In this document: one piece after another, positions 1 through 9,860 of the stretch | Layout: the number at the start of each line of letters is the position of its first letter | Position numbering within the stretch: the first letter of the stretch is position 1 | Origin: Desulfobulbaceae bacterium | GTDB lineage: Bacteria > Desulfobacterota > Desulfobulbia > Desulfobulbales > Desulfocapsaceae | NCBI GenBank assembly: GCA_008933635.1 | Contig: WBUQ01000020.1 | Span: 1-41,881, forward strand | DNA: 41,881 nucleotides | Reading direction: 5' to 3' | Made by a program: the position numbers and the translations under genes | The notes under the pieces: generated by a model | Databases searched by the model: none | What the model was told of the DNA's origin: nothing | Seen by the model: the letters and a program-made list of their open reading frames with translations, nothing else

Positions 1-74
1 ATCCCACCCTCGCTGTTGTACATTCTGGCGCATATTCTCCACTTTATTCAACCCTTCGACAGACAGGTTCGCAT

Positions 75-665
75 ATGGCAGAAATCAAGAGCACGATGGA
101 TATGGTTATGGAACGTGCGGCACGGATGGCCGCCGCATCCGACGTCCAGATCGACAACGAGGATACCAAGAGGACCGGGATGCGCCTGGCGGCCGATTTC
201 CTCAACGGCAAGATTGCCGACCTCGCCGCGGCACTTGCGGAGCAGAACCAGGGAGAACAGGGGGCAATCCGCCGGGGGATGATGGAGACCCTGCTGCGCA
301 ATGTCACCCTGCCCCGCGACGAGCAACTGAAGACCACCGGGCTTCTCGCCCTCAAGGCGGTGCTCAGTCTTGCCGGCAGCCAGCTTTCCCCGGTCTGTTC
401 CGAACTCCAGCAGATTCTCGAGCAATACGGCCAGCACAAGGAGCAGACCACCCAGCAGCTTGAAGAGGCGATCAGGGCCCAGCTCGGGCAGCAGATGGCC
501 CGCCGGGGCGGCCAGCCAACCCAGGGTGCGGCCATCAATCCCGCCCTCCACCCGCAATACCGCGAGGAACTGGCACGGATGCTGAGCGATCTCAACAGCC
601 AGTACTCCCAGGCCCTCGAGCAGCGCAAGGAGATGATCAGACAGGCTATCGATCGCCTGCGCTAG
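75..665 (+). CDS. Hypothetical helical protein, 196 aa
   Basis: I do not recognise this family. The protein is soluble, with no signal peptide or membrane segment. It is rich in Gln, Glu, Ala, Leu and Arg with heptad-like spacing, so it is probably mostly alpha-helical, with possible coiled coil around residues 120-145 and 165-196. A Gly/Gln/Pro-rich break lies near residues 148-160. It contains a single cysteine, near residue 116. The ATG start follows only a weak purine stretch. The gene is followed 47 bp later on the same strand by an M24 peptidase and may share its transcript. That the ORF is a real gene is supported by strongly GC-biased third codon positions like its neighbours. Function unknown. 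Confidence 0.7.
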   Translation: MAEIKSTMDMVMERAARMAAASDVQIDNEDTKRTGMRLAADFLNGKIADLAAALAEQNQGEQGAIRRGMMETLLRNVTLPRDEQLKTTGLLALKAVLSLAGSQLSPVCSELQQILEQYGQHKEQTTQQLEEAIRAQLGQQMARRGGQPTQGAAINPALHPQYREELARMLSDLNSQYSQALEQRKEMIRQAIDRLR

Positions 666-712
666 GACATGTCCCTGCACCCCCAACACGAACTCCCCCG
701 GCAAGCATCCAA

Positions 713-1813
713 ATGAACTATGCCAAACGGATCGACAAACTGCAGGCAATCCTCCGTCGGCAGAAGGTCGATGCCCTGCTCGTTTCCCAACCGGAAAACC
801 GGCGCTATCTCAGCGGCTATACCGGCGGAGACCATGGCATCGGCGAGACCTCGGGCCTGCTCCTGATCCCGGCCCGGGGCCGCGTCCACCTGCTGACTGA
901 TTTTCGATACCGGCTCCAGGCCGAACAGGACGTCCCTTGGGCGACCGTGCTGCTCTACCCCAAAGGCCTGCTGAAGCTGCTGCCGCAGTTGCTGCCGGAT
1001 CTCGGCATCAGCAGCCTCGCCTTTGAAAGCCACTACACCCTGCATGCGACGGCGGCGAGGCTGGGCGAGCTGCTCGGCAAGGCCGGAATCGCAACCGTTC
1101 CCCTGAAGGGCGTGGTGGAAAAGATGCGGCTGATCAAGGATGATGACGAGATCGCCTGTATCCGCCGATCGGTGGCTCTCAACGAGGAGGTCTTCCAGGA
1201 GATCTTCCCCGCTATCCGCCCCGGGCAGACCGAAATCGAAACGGCGCTGGCAATCGAAGCGGCCATGCGTTTAAAAGGCGCCGAAGGGCCGAGCTTCCCG
1301 TCAATTATCGCCTCGGCCGAACGCAGCGCCCTGCCCCATGCGGTCCCATCGGCAATGCAGATCGCAAAGGACCGGCCGCTGACCGTCGACATGGGCCTGA
1401 TCCTGGACGGCTACTGCTCGGACATGACCAGGACCTTCGTTCCGGGCAAAGCAGATGCAAAATTCCTCGAACTGCACCGTTTGGTACGACGGGCCCAGCT
1501 GGCCGGGATGCGGGCGATCAGGGCCGGAGTCAGGGCCAGCAAGGTGGACCGGGCCGCTCGGGCCGTCATCGCCGACGCCGGATACGGCCAGGCCTTCGGC
1601 CATGCTCTTGGCCACGGCGTCGGGCTTGCCGTCCACGAAGATCCCCGGCTTTCCGCTCTCAATAATAAACAGCTCAGGGCCGGCATGGTGGTGACCGTCG
1701 AACCCGGCGTCTATCTTCCCGGCTGGGGTGGAATCAGGCTGGAAAACATGGTGGTCGTCCGCGAGGACGGCTGTGAGAACCTGAATACTGACTCAACCTG
1801 GCTCGACGTATGA
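713..1813 (+). CDS. M24 family metallopeptidase (Xaa-Pro aminopeptidase-like)
   Basis: Predicted cytoplasmic dinuclear-metal aminopeptidase of the creatinase/prolidase (pita-bread) fold, removing an N-terminal residue before proline. Residues 1-130 form the creatinase N-terminal domain and about 140-366 the catalytic domain. The five expected metal ligands are visible: Asp226 (VDMG), Asp237 (SDMTR), His301 (LGHGVG), Glu330 (VEPG) and Glu344 (RLEN). The 11-residue spacing between the two aspartates matches the family. Length, 366 aa, is normal for the short PepQ/YqhT-like group. The ATG has no obvious Shine-Dalgarno. Its stop overlaps the start of the PIN-PhoH gene (ATGA), implying translational coupling. 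Xaa-Pro aminopeptidase against Xaa-Pro dipeptidase cannot be decided from sequence alone. Confidence 0.93.
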   Translation: MNYAKRIDKLQAILRRQKVDALLVSQPENRRYLSGYTGGDHGIGETSGLLLIPARGRVHLLTDFRYRLQAEQDVPWATVLLYPKGLLKLLPQLLPDLGISSLAFESHYTLHATAARLGELLGKAGIATVPLKGVVEKMRLIKDDDEIACIRRSVALNEEVFQEIFPAIRPGQTEIETALAIEAAMRLKGAEGPSFPSIIASAERSALPHAVPSAMQIAKDRPLTVDMGLILDGYCSDMTRTFVPGKADAKFLELHRLVRRAQLAGMRAIRAGVRASKVDRAARAVIADAGYGQAFGHALGHGVGLAVHEDPRLSALNNKQLRAGMVVTVEPGVYLPGWGGIRLENMVVVREDGCENLNTDSTWLDV

Positions 1814-3129
1814 CCCCATCGCAACCGAAGCACTTCGTCCTCGATACCAACGTCCTCCTCCACAACCCCGAATCGATCACCTCCTTTGATGACAACTGCG
1901 TGGTCCTGCCGATGACCGTCATCGAGGAGCTTGACAGCTTCAAACGCCACAACGACGAACTGGGGCGGAGCGCCAGGCAGGTCATCCGCAAACTCGACAG
2001 CCTGCGAACCACCGGCTCACTGAAGGACGGGGTGCCGATGGAGAACGGCGGCACGCTGAAGATCACCGTCGAGACCGACGATATCCACGGCACCTTCATG
2101 GACATGAGCGTGCCCGACAACCGCATCCTGGCGGTGGCCAAGGCCCTGCTCAGCCAGGGAGAACGGGTGATCTTCGTCTCCAAGGATATCAATTCGCGGC
2201 TGAAGGCCGATGCCCTCGGCATCGAAGTGATGGATTTCGAAAAGCAGAAATGCGATTTCGACACCCTCTACACCGGCTGGCGGGAACTGCAGGTCGCCAC
2301 GGAACTGATCGACCGTTTCCACCGGGAGGACAATCTGGCCATTGAAGGCGGCGATTTCCTCACCAACGAGTTTGTCCTGCTCAAAGACGAGAACAACCCC
2401 AAGCACAGCGGTATCGGGCGGGCTGTTTCGCCGCAGCTGCTGGTTCACCTCAACCCCGAATACGACAGCGCCTGGACCATCCGTTCCCGTTCGAAGGAAC
2501 AGCGGATGGCCCTGGAACTGCTGCTCAACCCTGAGATCAACCTGATCACCATGATCGGCCGCGCGGGAACCGGCAAGACCCTGCTCGCCCTGGCGGCCGG
2601 CCTGGAGACGGTCGTCCATCTCGAGCTCTTCGAGAAATTGCTGGTTTCACGGCCAATCATCCCGATGGGTAAGGATATCGGCTACCTGCCAGGCACCAAG
2701 GATGAAAAGCTCAGCCTGTGGATGCAGCCGATCTTCGACAACCTGACGTATCTGATGCGACTGCAGCACCGCACCGATGAAGGGACGGTTCAGCAGAAGG
2801 TCAACCAGCTGCTGAAGAACCAGGAGGTCGAACTGGAGGCCCTGACCTACATCCGCGGCCGCTCGATACCGAACCAGTTCGTCATCGTCGACGAGGCGCA
2901 GAACCTGACGCCGCACGAGGTCAAGACCATCATCTCCAGGGCCGGCGAGAACACCAAGATGGTCCTGACCGGTGACCCGAACCAGATCGACAACCCCTAT
3001 CTCGACTCTTCATCAAACGGCCTGTCCTATGCCGTCGAGAAACTGAAAGGCCACGCCATCTATGGACATGTGACTCTCAGCAAGAGCGAGCGCAGCCCGC
3101 TGTCGGCCATTGCCGCCGACTTTTTATAG
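1810..3129 (+). CDS. PIN domain-PhoH ATPase fusion protein (YlaK/PhoH2-like)
   Basis: Predicted RNA-processing enzyme: an N-terminal PIN ribonuclease fused to a C-terminal PhoH-type P-loop ATPase. The PIN acidic residues are Asp12 (LDTNVLL), Glu39/Glu40, Asp103 (DNRILAVA) and Asp126 (SKDIN). The ATPase has Walker A GRAGTGKT at 250-257, Walker B FVIVDEAQN at 357-365 and the family motif LTGDPNQID at 386-394. Length 439 aa is standard for PhoH2-type fusions, which in other bacteria couple unwinding to RNA cleavage (family knowledge). It starts inside the stop of the upstream peptidase gene (ATGA overlap). No antitoxin-like small ORF of the mycobacterial PhoAT type is seen; the upstream partner is a peptidase. 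Confidence 0.93.
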   Translation: MTPSQPKHFVLDTNVLLHNPESITSFDDNCVVLPMTVIEELDSFKRHNDELGRSARQVIRKLDSLRTTGSLKDGVPMENGGTLKITVETDDIHGTFMDMSVPDNRILAVAKALLSQGERVIFVSKDINSRLKADALGIEVMDFEKQKCDFDTLYTGWRELQVATELIDRFHREDNLAIEGGDFLTNEFVLLKDENNPKHSGIGRAVSPQLLVHLNPEYDSAWTIRSRSKEQRMALELLLNPEINLITMIGRAGTGKTLLALAAGLETVVHLELFEKLLVSRPIIPMGKDIGYLPGTKDEKLSLWMQPIFDNLTYLMRLQHRTDEGTVQQKVNQLLKNQEVELEALTYIRGRSIPNQFVIVDEAQNLTPHEVKTIISRAGENTKMVLTGDPNQIDNPYLDSSSNGLSYAVEKLKGHAIYGHVTLSKSERSPLSAIAADFL

Positions 3130-3269
3130 CATTTTTTCTGATTGGCGGATACCTTAGCCGGCTGGGATCGGTTTCCCGACCCGGCGACTGCTGCCCCGGC
3201 TCTCCCGAGGGATCCTGCCGAACCTGACTGTACTGCCCCCTGAACATTCACCGAAACCCGGAACGCACG

Positions 3270-3602
3270 ATGCACCAGATAGTTATTGATGAATTGTCGC
3301 CAATGGAGCGGGACAATATCGACTCCTACCTGAAACGAAGTCTGAAACATGGGCCGATGATCGGTCTCTACTGGCTGACTCTGCCGGACGACCTGCTTTC
3401 CCCGGTTCAGCACAAACACCAGCCCTGCGGCCCCTTCCATGTAGCCATTGAGGTTGAACGGGACAAAATGCGCTGCGAACTCCTCGTCCGTAGCGAAAGC
3501 AACCTGCACTGCCATTGTACCGCCTACGCCACCTCTGCCCAGCGTCAGTTCATTTTTGACTTCATCGACCGGATGATCAAAGAGGAACAGATCCGGGCCT
3601 GA
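3270..3602 (+). CDS. Hypothetical protein, 110 aa
   Basis: Unrecognised small soluble protein with no signal peptide or membrane segment. It has a balanced composition with Cys and His residues (Cys near residue 53, CHC near 81-83). The final third, ending in an acidic/basic helix, looks helical. A poor GGA lies just before the ATG. It sits 140 bp after the PhoH gene and 85 bp before aconitase on the same strand, so it may be the first gene of a transcript leading into aconitase. Codon usage matches its neighbours. No function is proposed. Confidence 0.6.
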   Translation: MHQIVIDELSPMERDNIDSYLKRSLKHGPMIGLYWLTLPDDLLSPVQHKHQPCGPFHVAIEVERDKMRCELLVRSESNLHCHCTAYATSAQRQFIFDFIDRMIKEEQIRA

Positions 3603-3636
3603 TCCGCGTGACCCACCAACCCCCCGACACTCTCGA

Positions 3637-3665
3637 AACGGCCCTGCTGCCGCTGCACGGCCGTT
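3637..3665 (+). promoter_or_regulatory. Hairpin in the aconitase leader
   Basis: A perfect 7-bp inverted repeat (AACGGCC / GGCCGTT) encloses a 15-nt loop and ends 22 nt before the aconitase ATG, just upstream of its AGGAG ribosome-binding site (3676-3680). It may be a transcript-processing or translational element. It lacks the C-bulge and CAGUGN loop of an iron-responsive element. Confidence 0.3.
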
Positions 3666-3687
3666 ATCGTTTCCAGGAGACCTGACA

Positions 3688-5952
3688 ATGACCGCCATCG
3701 ACTCGACCGTCCAGTATATCGAAACCGTCTACCGCAGAATGGAGGCCGCCATCGCCGTTGTCCGGCAACGGCTGGGCCGCCCCCTTACCTACACCGAAAA
3801 GATCCTCTACGGCCACCTCGACACGCCGCAGGATGCGGAACTGGTGGCCGGAACCTCGTATATCAAGACCAGGCCGGACCGGGTGGCCCTGCAGGATGCG
3901 ACGGCGCAGATGGCGATCCTCCAGTTCATGCTGGCCGGCAAGGATGAGGCGGCAGTGCCTGTCACCGTCCACTGCGACCATCTGGTCCGGGCTCACAAAG
4001 GGGCCGCTGCCGATCTCGCCAGCGCCCGGATCGAAAACCGCGAGGTGTACGACTTCCTCGCCTCAGCCTCCCAACGCTACGGTTTCGGCTGCTGGCTGCC
4101 GGGCGCCGGCATTATCCACCAGGTCGTCCTCGAGCGCTACGCCTTTCCCGGCCTGATGATGCTCGGAACCGATTCCCACACCCCGAATGCCGGCGGCCTT
4201 GGTGCTTTCGCTTCCGGTGTCGGCGGCGCCGACGCGGTCGACGTGATGGTCGGCATGCCCTGGGAGGTTCTTCATCCCCGGGTCGTCGGTGTCCACCTCA
4301 GGGGGAGGCTGCACGGCTGGACCGCACCGAAGGACATTATCCTCAGGCTGCTGGCCGAGCTGACCTGTGCCGGCGGCACCAACCGGGTGTTCGAGTATTT
4401 CGGTGAGGGGGCCGCGAGTATCTCGGCCACCGGCAAGAGCACGATCTGCAACATGGGGGCGGAACTCGGCGCCACCACCTCGCTGTTTTCCTTCGACAGC
4501 CATATGCAGCGCTATCTCGAATCCTGCGGCCGCAAGGCTGCAGCGGAACTGGCGGTCGCCTACGCGGGCATGCTCCGGCCCGATCCGGAAGTCCTTGCCA
4601 ACCCGGCAGGCTATTTTGCCGAGGTTATCGAAATCGATCTCGACCATCTCGAAGCCCATATAGTCGGCCCGCACTCTCCGGACCGGGCGGCCACCGTCAG
4701 TGGCATGGCCGATCACATCGCCGCCGGCAACTACCCGGAAAAAGTTTCCTACGCCCTGATCGGTTCCTGCACCAACTCCTCCTATGAAGACATGGAAAAG
4801 GTCGCAGCGATGGCCGGCCAGATCGCCGAGAGAGGGTTGCGGCTGAAAACTCCGCTCCTGATCACCCCGGGTTCGGAGCAGGTCCGGGCAACGATCGCAC
4901 GCGACGGCCAGCTGGCCCGGCTCGAGGCTGTCGGGGCGACCGTCCTCGCCAACGCATGCGGCCCCTGCATCGGCCAGTGGAACCGCGAGGGTTTGGAGAA
5001 GGGTACGCCGAACTCGATCATCACCTCGTACAACCGCAATTTCCCGAAACGCAATGACGGCAATCCTGAGACCTGCTGTTTCATAGCCAGTCCTGAAACG
5101 TGCATGGCCTATGCGATCCACGGCACCTTCAGCCGCAACCCCTTCTCCTGCGAGCTGAAGGCTGCGGATGGCAGCCTCTTCACGCTGACCCCGCCGGAGA
5201 CAGTCAATGAGGTTCCTCCCGCAGGTTTCATCAGCGGTGCGGAGGGATACCTCGCACCGGCCGACAACCGGACAGACATCGAAGTCAGAGTCAAAAAGGA
5301 TTCCGAACGGCTTGCCCTGCTGGAACCGTTCAAACCATGGAACGGCTTTGATTTCATGAACCTGCGCCTGCTGCTGAAGGCCAGGGGCAAGTGCACGACC
5401 GATCATATTTCGCCGGCTGGCCCGTGGCTCCGCTACCGCGGCCACCTCGACAACATCTCCAACAACATGTTCAGCGGGGCGATCAACGCCTTCACCGGCG
5501 AGGCAGGCAAAACAGTCAACCACCTGAACGGGGAAATGCAGCCTTACAATGAAGTCGCCAGGGCATACAAGGCGGCTGGAGAAAACTGGGTCGTGGTCGG
5601 CGACACCAACTATGGCGAGGGCTCGTCCCGGGAGCACGCCGCGATGAGCCCCCGTCACATGGGCGGGCTGGCGGTGATCACCAGATCGTTTGCCCGGATA
5701 CATGAAACCAACCTGAAAAAGCAGGGCCTCCTGCCGCTGACTTTCGCGGTGCCCGCGGACTACGAACTGGTCCGGGAGGGCGATCGGATAGACCTCCTCG
5801 GGCTGACCGAACTGGCACCCGGCAGCGCGGTCCGTCTGATCCTGCACCACCTTGACGGTTCAGTATCGAACGTTGAACTCAGGCATTCACTGAATGCCGA
5901 GCAGATCGCCTGGTTCAAGGCCGGTTCGGCCCTCAACTTCCTCAGGCAGTAA
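3688..5952 (+). CDS. Aconitate hydratase, mitochondrial (ACO2) type
   Basis: Cytoplasmic 4Fe-4S aconitase interconverting citrate and isocitrate in the TCA cycle. Length, 754 aa, and motifs fit the mitochondrial type rather than AcnA or AcnB. The cluster ligands are Cys361 (GSCTNSS), Cys424 and Cys427 (ACGPCIGQW); their 63/3 spacing equals that of mammalian ACO2. Other hallmarks are LGTDSHTPNAGG near 159, NRNFPKRNDGNP near 447-458, CTTDHISPAGPW in the swivel domain and GEGSSREHAAMSPRH near the C terminus. A good AGGAG site precedes the ATG. A second, unrelated-subfamily aconitase lies at 17574-20321. The gene ends before a stable hairpin (5960-5996). Confidence 0.96.
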   Translation: MTAIDSTVQYIETVYRRMEAAIAVVRQRLGRPLTYTEKILYGHLDTPQDAELVAGTSYIKTRPDRVALQDATAQMAILQFMLAGKDEAAVPVTVHCDHLVRAHKGAAADLASARIENREVYDFLASASQRYGFGCWLPGAGIIHQVVLERYAFPGLMMLGTDSHTPNAGGLGAFASGVGGADAVDVMVGMPWEVLHPRVVGVHLRGRLHGWTAPKDIILRLLAELTCAGGTNRVFEYFGEGAASISATGKSTICNMGAELGATTSLFSFDSHMQRYLESCGRKAAAELAVAYAGMLRPDPEVLANPAGYFAEVIEIDLDHLEAHIVGPHSPDRAATVSGMADHIAAGNYPEKVSYALIGSCTNSSYEDMEKVAAMAGQIAERGLRLKTPLLITPGSEQVRATIARDGQLARLEAVGATVLANACGPCIGQWNREGLEKGTPNSIITSYNRNFPKRNDGNPETCCFIASPETCMAYAIHGTFSRNPFSCELKAADGSLFTLTPPETVNEVPPAGFISGAEGYLAPADNRTDIEVRVKKDSERLALLEPFKPWNGFDFMNLRLLLKARGKCTTDHISPAGPWLRYRGHLDNISNNMFSGAINAFTGEAGKTVNHLNGEMQPYNEVARAYKAAGENWVVVGDTNYGEGSSREHAAMSPRHMGGLAVITRSFARIHETNLKKQGLLPLTFAVPADYELVREGDRIDLLGLTELAPGSAVRLILHHLDGSVSNVELRHSLNAEQIAWFKAGSALNFLRQ

Positions 5953-5959
5953 TGGCGCA

Positions 5960-5996
5960 GACCTTCTCCCCGGCACCCGAACCGGAAGAGAAGGTC
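5960..5996 (+). terminator. Stem-loop after aconitase
   Basis: Perfect 9-bp stem GACCTTCTC / GAGAAGGTC with an inner CCGG/CCGG pairing. It lies 7 nt after the aconitase stop. It lacks a U-tract, so it may be a 3'-end stabiliser or a factor-assisted terminator rather than a classic intrinsic terminator. Confidence 0.45.
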
Positions 5997-6078
5997 CTGC
6001 TTGACAGAACCAGGGCCCCGACCGTATCCTCTTGCTTATGGGTTCACGCTCCCCTTCACCCACATCTTTTCATGCCAC

Positions 6079-7383
6079 ATGCAGATCATAACCACCCACA
6101 AGAATACCGACTTCGATGCTCTGGCGTCAGTCATCGCCGGCACCCTGCTCTACCCGGATGCCGTCGGTGTGATCCCCAAGATGGTCAACCCCAATGTCGC
6201 GCGATTTCTTTCCACCCACAAGACCGCCTTCAATATCATCCTGCCGCATGAGGTCGAGCACGCCCTGATCGACACGCTGGTAGTCGTCGATACCGACAAG
6301 TGGCAGCGTCTCGACCGGATGGATAAGCTGAAGAACCGCAAGGATATCGAGATCCACCTGTGGGACCACCATATGAACGGCGGCGATATCGACGCCCACT
6401 GGGCATGTCATGAGGCTGCCGGCGCCACCATCACGCTGATGGTCAGGGAGATGCGGAAACGGGGCATGAGCCTGTCGCCGCTGGCGTCAACGGTGATGCT
6501 GATCGGCCTCTACGAAGACACCGGCCACCTTACCTTCCCCTCCACCAGGGCCGAGGACGCCCATGCCGCCGCTTTCCTGCTGGAAAACGGTGCCGACCTC
6601 CATGTAGCCGGTTTTTTTCTGAATCCTCCCTACGAAGAGAACCAGAAGGAGATCCTCTTCGAACTGATGAAGCAAACCGACAAGTTGAAGATCAATGATC
6701 ACTCGATAGCGGTCAATATCGTCAAACTTGACGGCAAGGTGATGACCATGGCCAATGTCGTCAACATGTACCGCAAGATTATCAATGTCGACGCCGCCTT
6801 CGTTATATTTGTCAACGAGGCGGACCAGCGAAGCATGATCATCGCCCGTAGCGGTATCGACCGTATCGATGTCGGATTGATGATGAAGAATTTCGGTGGC
6901 GGAGGGCATTCCGGGGCTGGATCGGCGACGGTGAAATTCCAGGACTTGACCCCGGAGGCGTTGAAGAAGGCCATAATCGAGCAGATTCAGAAAGACCAGA
7001 AAGAGGTTGCCAGAGTCTCCGACATCATGTCCTTCCCCGTCACCACCGTTCCGCCCGACACCACCATGCGCGAGGTTCACACGATCATGGCCGAACAGAA
7101 GATCAGAGGTGTCCTGGTCGTCGACAACGGCGAACTGCTGGGGATCATCGTCCTCTGGGATTTCAAGAAGATCAGGCAGGAGAGGCAGTGGGACAGTCCG
7201 GTCAAGGCCTTCATGGCCCGCAACATCACCACGATTACCCCGGACGTCGCACCGACCAAGGCCGCTCAGATCATGGTCACCAACAATATCGGTCATCTGC
7301 CGGTTGTCCACGAGGGCGAGGTGATCGGCATCGTCACCCGCACCGATATCCTCACCTACTACTACGACCTGCTGCCTGATTGA
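6079..7383 (+). CDS. DHH/DHHA1 phosphodiesterase with tandem CBS domains
   Basis: Predicted Mn-dependent phosphodiesterase (NrnA/GdpP-like fold) acting on short RNA or a dinucleotide. With the start used here (434 aa), motif I is THKNTDFDA (His7, Asp11, Asp13), followed by Asp71 (VVVDTD), DHH at 96-98, EDTGH near 147 and DHHA1 GGGGHSGAG at 273-281. Two CBS domains occupy about 313-368 and 375-430 and probably bind a nucleotide. I chose ATG 6079 because the family begins right at motif I; an upstream TTG at 6001 would add 26 unfamilylike residues. In many deltaproteobacteria this domain string continues into a tRNA nucleotidyltransferase/poly(A) polymerase, which is absent here. The gene ends with tandem stops TGA-TAA. 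Confidence 0.9.
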   Translation: MQIITTHKNTDFDALASVIAGTLLYPDAVGVIPKMVNPNVARFLSTHKTAFNIILPHEVEHALIDTLVVVDTDKWQRLDRMDKLKNRKDIEIHLWDHHMNGGDIDAHWACHEAAGATITLMVREMRKRGMSLSPLASTVMLIGLYEDTGHLTFPSTRAEDAHAAAFLLENGADLHVAGFFLNPPYEENQKEILFELMKQTDKLKINDHSIAVNIVKLDGKVMTMANVVNMYRKIINVDAAFVIFVNEADQRSMIIARSGIDRIDVGLMMKNFGGGGHSGAGSATVKFQDLTPEALKKAIIEQIQKDQKEVARVSDIMSFPVTTVPPDTTMREVHTIMAEQKIRGVLVVDNGELLGIIVLWDFKKIRQERQWDSPVKAFMARNITTITPDVAPTKAAQIMVTNNIGHLPVVHEGEVIGIVTRTDILTYYYDLLPD

Positions 7384-7389
7384 TAAGTG

Positions 7390-7419
7390 CAGCGACCCGA
7401 TCCTGCGGCCGGGTCGCTG
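7390..7419. terminator. Hairpin terminator between convergent DHH-CBS and lon genes
   Basis: Perfect 10-bp stem CAGCGACCCG / CGGGTCGCTG with a 10-nt loop, centred in the 49-bp gap between two convergent genes. T-runs are short on both sides, so intrinsic efficiency is uncertain, but position and perfection argue for a shared bidirectional terminator. Confidence 0.65.
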
Positions 7420-7432
7420 TTATCCCGTGACG

Positions 7433-9856
7433 TTACTTGAAGCAGATCTTCAAAACATCCTTGAAGGTCGAGACGTAGTGCGGAGTGATTCCCTCCCGGA
7501 TGTACGCCGGCAGCAACTCGAAATCCTGCTGATTTTCCTTCGGTAGCAGGACCTGGGCGATTTTGGCCCGCGTTGCGGCGATAATCTTCTCCTTCACCCC
7601 GCCGATCGGCATCACCAGGCCGCTGAGAGTGAGCTCGCCGGTCATCGCCGTGCGGGCCTGAATCGGTTTTCCAACCGCCAGCGAGTAAAGGGAACAGGCC
7701 ATGGTAATGCCGGCTGATGGCCCGTCCTTGGGTGTTGCCCCGGCCGGGACATGGAGATGGATGAAGTTCTTGTTGAAGAACTCCTTGGCCTTCTCGTTGT
7801 CCTGGAGCAGCGAGCGGACATAACTGTAGGCGATCTCTGAGGATTCGACCATCACCTGCCCGAGTTGACCGGTCTGCTTGAACCCGGGCTGCCCCGTCGG
7901 CACCGGGATCGATTCGATATGCAGCGTCGCCCCACCCATGCTGGTAAAGGCAAGCCCCGTCACCACCCCTATCCGCGGCTTATTGAAGGCATTGTCCTCC
8001 GTAAACAACTTCTTGCCGAGCAGGTCAGTGAGATCTTTGGAGTGAACCTTGAACGTCTTTTCGGGTTCTTTGACGATCTCCTTGATCGCCTTGCGCATGA
8101 TCTTCTTGATGCAGTTCTCAAGCCCGCGGACTCCGGCCTCCCGCGCGTATCCCTCGACGATGGCGGTCAGCACCGCTTTCGGGAAGGCCACCTGATTTTT
8201 CGTCAGGCCGTGATTCTTCAGCTGCTTGGGAATGAGATGACGCCGGGCGATCTCGACCTTTTCCGCCATGATATAGCCAGGCAGACGGATCACCTCCATC
8301 CGGTCGATCAACGGTCCCGGGATGGTCTCCATCTGGTTGGCGGTACAGATGAACAGCACCTTTGAGAGGTCGAATCGGACATCGAGGTAGTGATCGAGGA
8401 AATCCTTGTTCTGCTCCGGGTCAAGCACCTCGAGCAGGGCCGAGGCAGGGTCGCCGTGGAAGCTTGCCCCGATCTTGTCGATCTCGTCGAGCATGATAAG
8501 CGGATTGGCAGTCTTGCAGGTCTTGATCGCCTGGAGGAACTTGCCCGGCATCGCTCCGATGTAGGTGCGGCGGTGCCCCTTGATTTCCGCTTCGTCCCGC
8601 ATCCCGCCGAGCGAAAAACGGTAGAATTCGCGTCCCAGGCTCCTGGCGATGGATTGCCCGACCGAAGTCTTGCCGACACCTGGGGGACCGATCAGCAGGA
8701 TGATCGACCCCGAGATGTCGCCTTTTATGATGCCGACGGAGATCAATTCGAGGATACGGTCTTTGACATCCTCGAGGCCGTAATGATCCTGATTGAGGAT
8801 TTCCGCCGCCTTGTCGAGGTCATAGCTGTCCTCAGTGTAGACCCCCCAGGGGAGAACGGTGAGCCAGTCGAGATAGGCCCGGGAGACGTTGAATTCGGCG
8901 GAAGACGGGCCGAGCAGCCGCAATTTTTCCAGTTCCTCCTGAATCCGGTCCCGGGCCTCGTCGGAAAGTACCAGTTTCTTCAACCGCTTCTGGAACTTGT
9001 CGATCTCGCTCTCGCTGTCTTCCTTGGCCAGCCCCAGTTCCTTCTTGATCTCCTGCAGCTGCTGTTTCAGGAAGAATTCCCGTTGCTGTTTGGAAAGCTG
9101 GTCCTCGATCCGTTTGGAGATCTGGGCCTTGAGCTTGGTGATCTCCAGCTCCTTCTTCAGAATGACCAGCGCCGCCTCGATCCGCACCCGGACCTCGCGT
9201 GTTTCGAGGATCTCCTGGATCTCCACCCCGGACGAGGTGGTCATCGAGGCCGAGAAGTCGGCGAGCGCGCTCGGATCACTGAGATTGATGCGCTCGATCA
9301 GCAACGACAACCCCTCCTTGAACAGCGGATTGAGGTTGACGAGTTCCTTGATGCAATCGATGATCGCCACCGAATACGCCTTGATCTCCTCCGTATTCTC
9401 GACCTTGCCATCCGGCCAGTACCGGACCTCGGCCCGGAAGACGCCTTCTTCCCTGACGATGCTGACGACATCATAACGCTGGAGGGCCTGGACCAGCAGC
9501 TGCATTGGCGCCCCTCCCTGTTTGGCTACAGATACCTGAAGCACCCTGACTACCACCCCGACCTTGAAGAAATCATCTCCGCTCTGCGGGCTGCGCGGCA
9601 GAGAGTCCTCCGACGGACGGGTGAGCAGCAGGCCGAGGTACAGCGGCGCCGTCTTGTCTTCCGTATCCATCAGGGCCTGCTGTAGTGCCGGATCCTCGAT
9701 GATGATCGGTCCCATCATCTTCGGAAACATCGGCCGGTCATGCAACGGAATCAGCAGAAGTTGCTCAGGGAGCTTGTCCTCAGCAACTACAAGGGATTTG
9801 CCGTCATTTTCAACATCTTCCACTTCAGGTGTCAGTACGGTTGGTTGCTCAGCCAT
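7433..9856 (-). CDS. lon: ATP-dependent protease La (Lon)
   Basis: Cytoplasmic AAA+ serine protease that degrades damaged and regulatory proteins. The order is: LON substrate-binding N-domain (about 30-230), a charged coiled-coil region (230-310), AAA+ module with Walker A GPPGVGKT (390-397) and Walker B LIMLDEID (453-460), then the protease domain. The catalytic dyad is Ser714 (KDGPSAG) and Lys757, 43 residues apart as in E. coli Lon. The 807-aa length is normal. A strong AAGGAG lies just before the ATG on the minus strand (9861-9867), fixing the start. It is divergent from livJ across a 454-bp gap. No CIRCE-type heat-shock element is visible upstream. Confidence 0.98.
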   Translation of the reverse strand: MAEQPTVLTPEVEDVENDGKSLVVAEDKLPEQLLLIPLHDRPMFPKMMGPIIIEDPALQQALMDTEDKTAPLYLGLLLTRPSEDSLPRSPQSGDDFFKVGVVVRVLQVSVAKQGGAPMQLLVQALQRYDVVSIVREEGVFRAEVRYWPDGKVENTEEIKAYSVAIIDCIKELVNLNPLFKEGLSLLIERINLSDPSALADFSASMTTSSGVEIQEILETREVRVRIEAALVILKKELEITKLKAQISKRIEDQLSKQQREFFLKQQLQEIKKELGLAKEDSESEIDKFQKRLKKLVLSDEARDRIQEELEKLRLLGPSSAEFNVSRAYLDWLTVLPWGVYTEDSYDLDKAAEILNQDHYGLEDVKDRILELISVGIIKGDISGSIILLIGPPGVGKTSVGQSIARSLGREFYRFSLGGMRDEAEIKGHRRTYIGAMPGKFLQAIKTCKTANPLIMLDEIDKIGASFHGDPASALLEVLDPEQNKDFLDHYLDVRFDLSKVLFICTANQMETIPGPLIDRMEVIRLPGYIMAEKVEIARRHLIPKQLKNHGLTKNQVAFPKAVLTAIVEGYAREAGVRGLENCIKKIMRKAIKEIVKEPEKTFKVHSKDLTDLLGKKLFTEDNAFNKPRIGVVTGLAFTSMGGATLHIESIPVPTGQPGFKQTGQLGQVMVESSEIAYSYVRSLLQDNEKAKEFFNKNFIHLHVPAGATPKDGPSAGITMACSLYSLAVGKPIQARTAMTGELTLSGLVMPIGGVKEKIIAATRAKIAQVLLPKENQQDFELLPAYIREGITPHYVSTFKDVLKICFK

Positions 9857-9860
9857 CTCA

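Noticed and set aside
3147-3180. Terminator after the PIN-PhoH gene
   Set aside because: The GCCGG/CCGGC repeat is interrupted by an internal loop and no T-run follows.
3637-3665. Iron-responsive element before aconitase
   Set aside because: The hairpin is real but has a 15-nt loop and lacks the IRE C-bulge and CAGUGN loop.
4063-5850. 595-codon open frame antisense to aconitase
   Set aside because: It lies wholly opposite a certain gene; long antisense frames are expected in GC-rich codon-biased DNA, and its translation shows no family motifs.
6001-6078. TTG start extending the DHH-CBS protein by 26 residues
   Set aside because: The added residues are unlike the family, and the conserved motif begins directly at ATG 6079.
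8390-9685. 431-codon frame antisense to lon
   Set aside because: Fully opposite lon, composition typical of a shadow frame, no recognisable domain.
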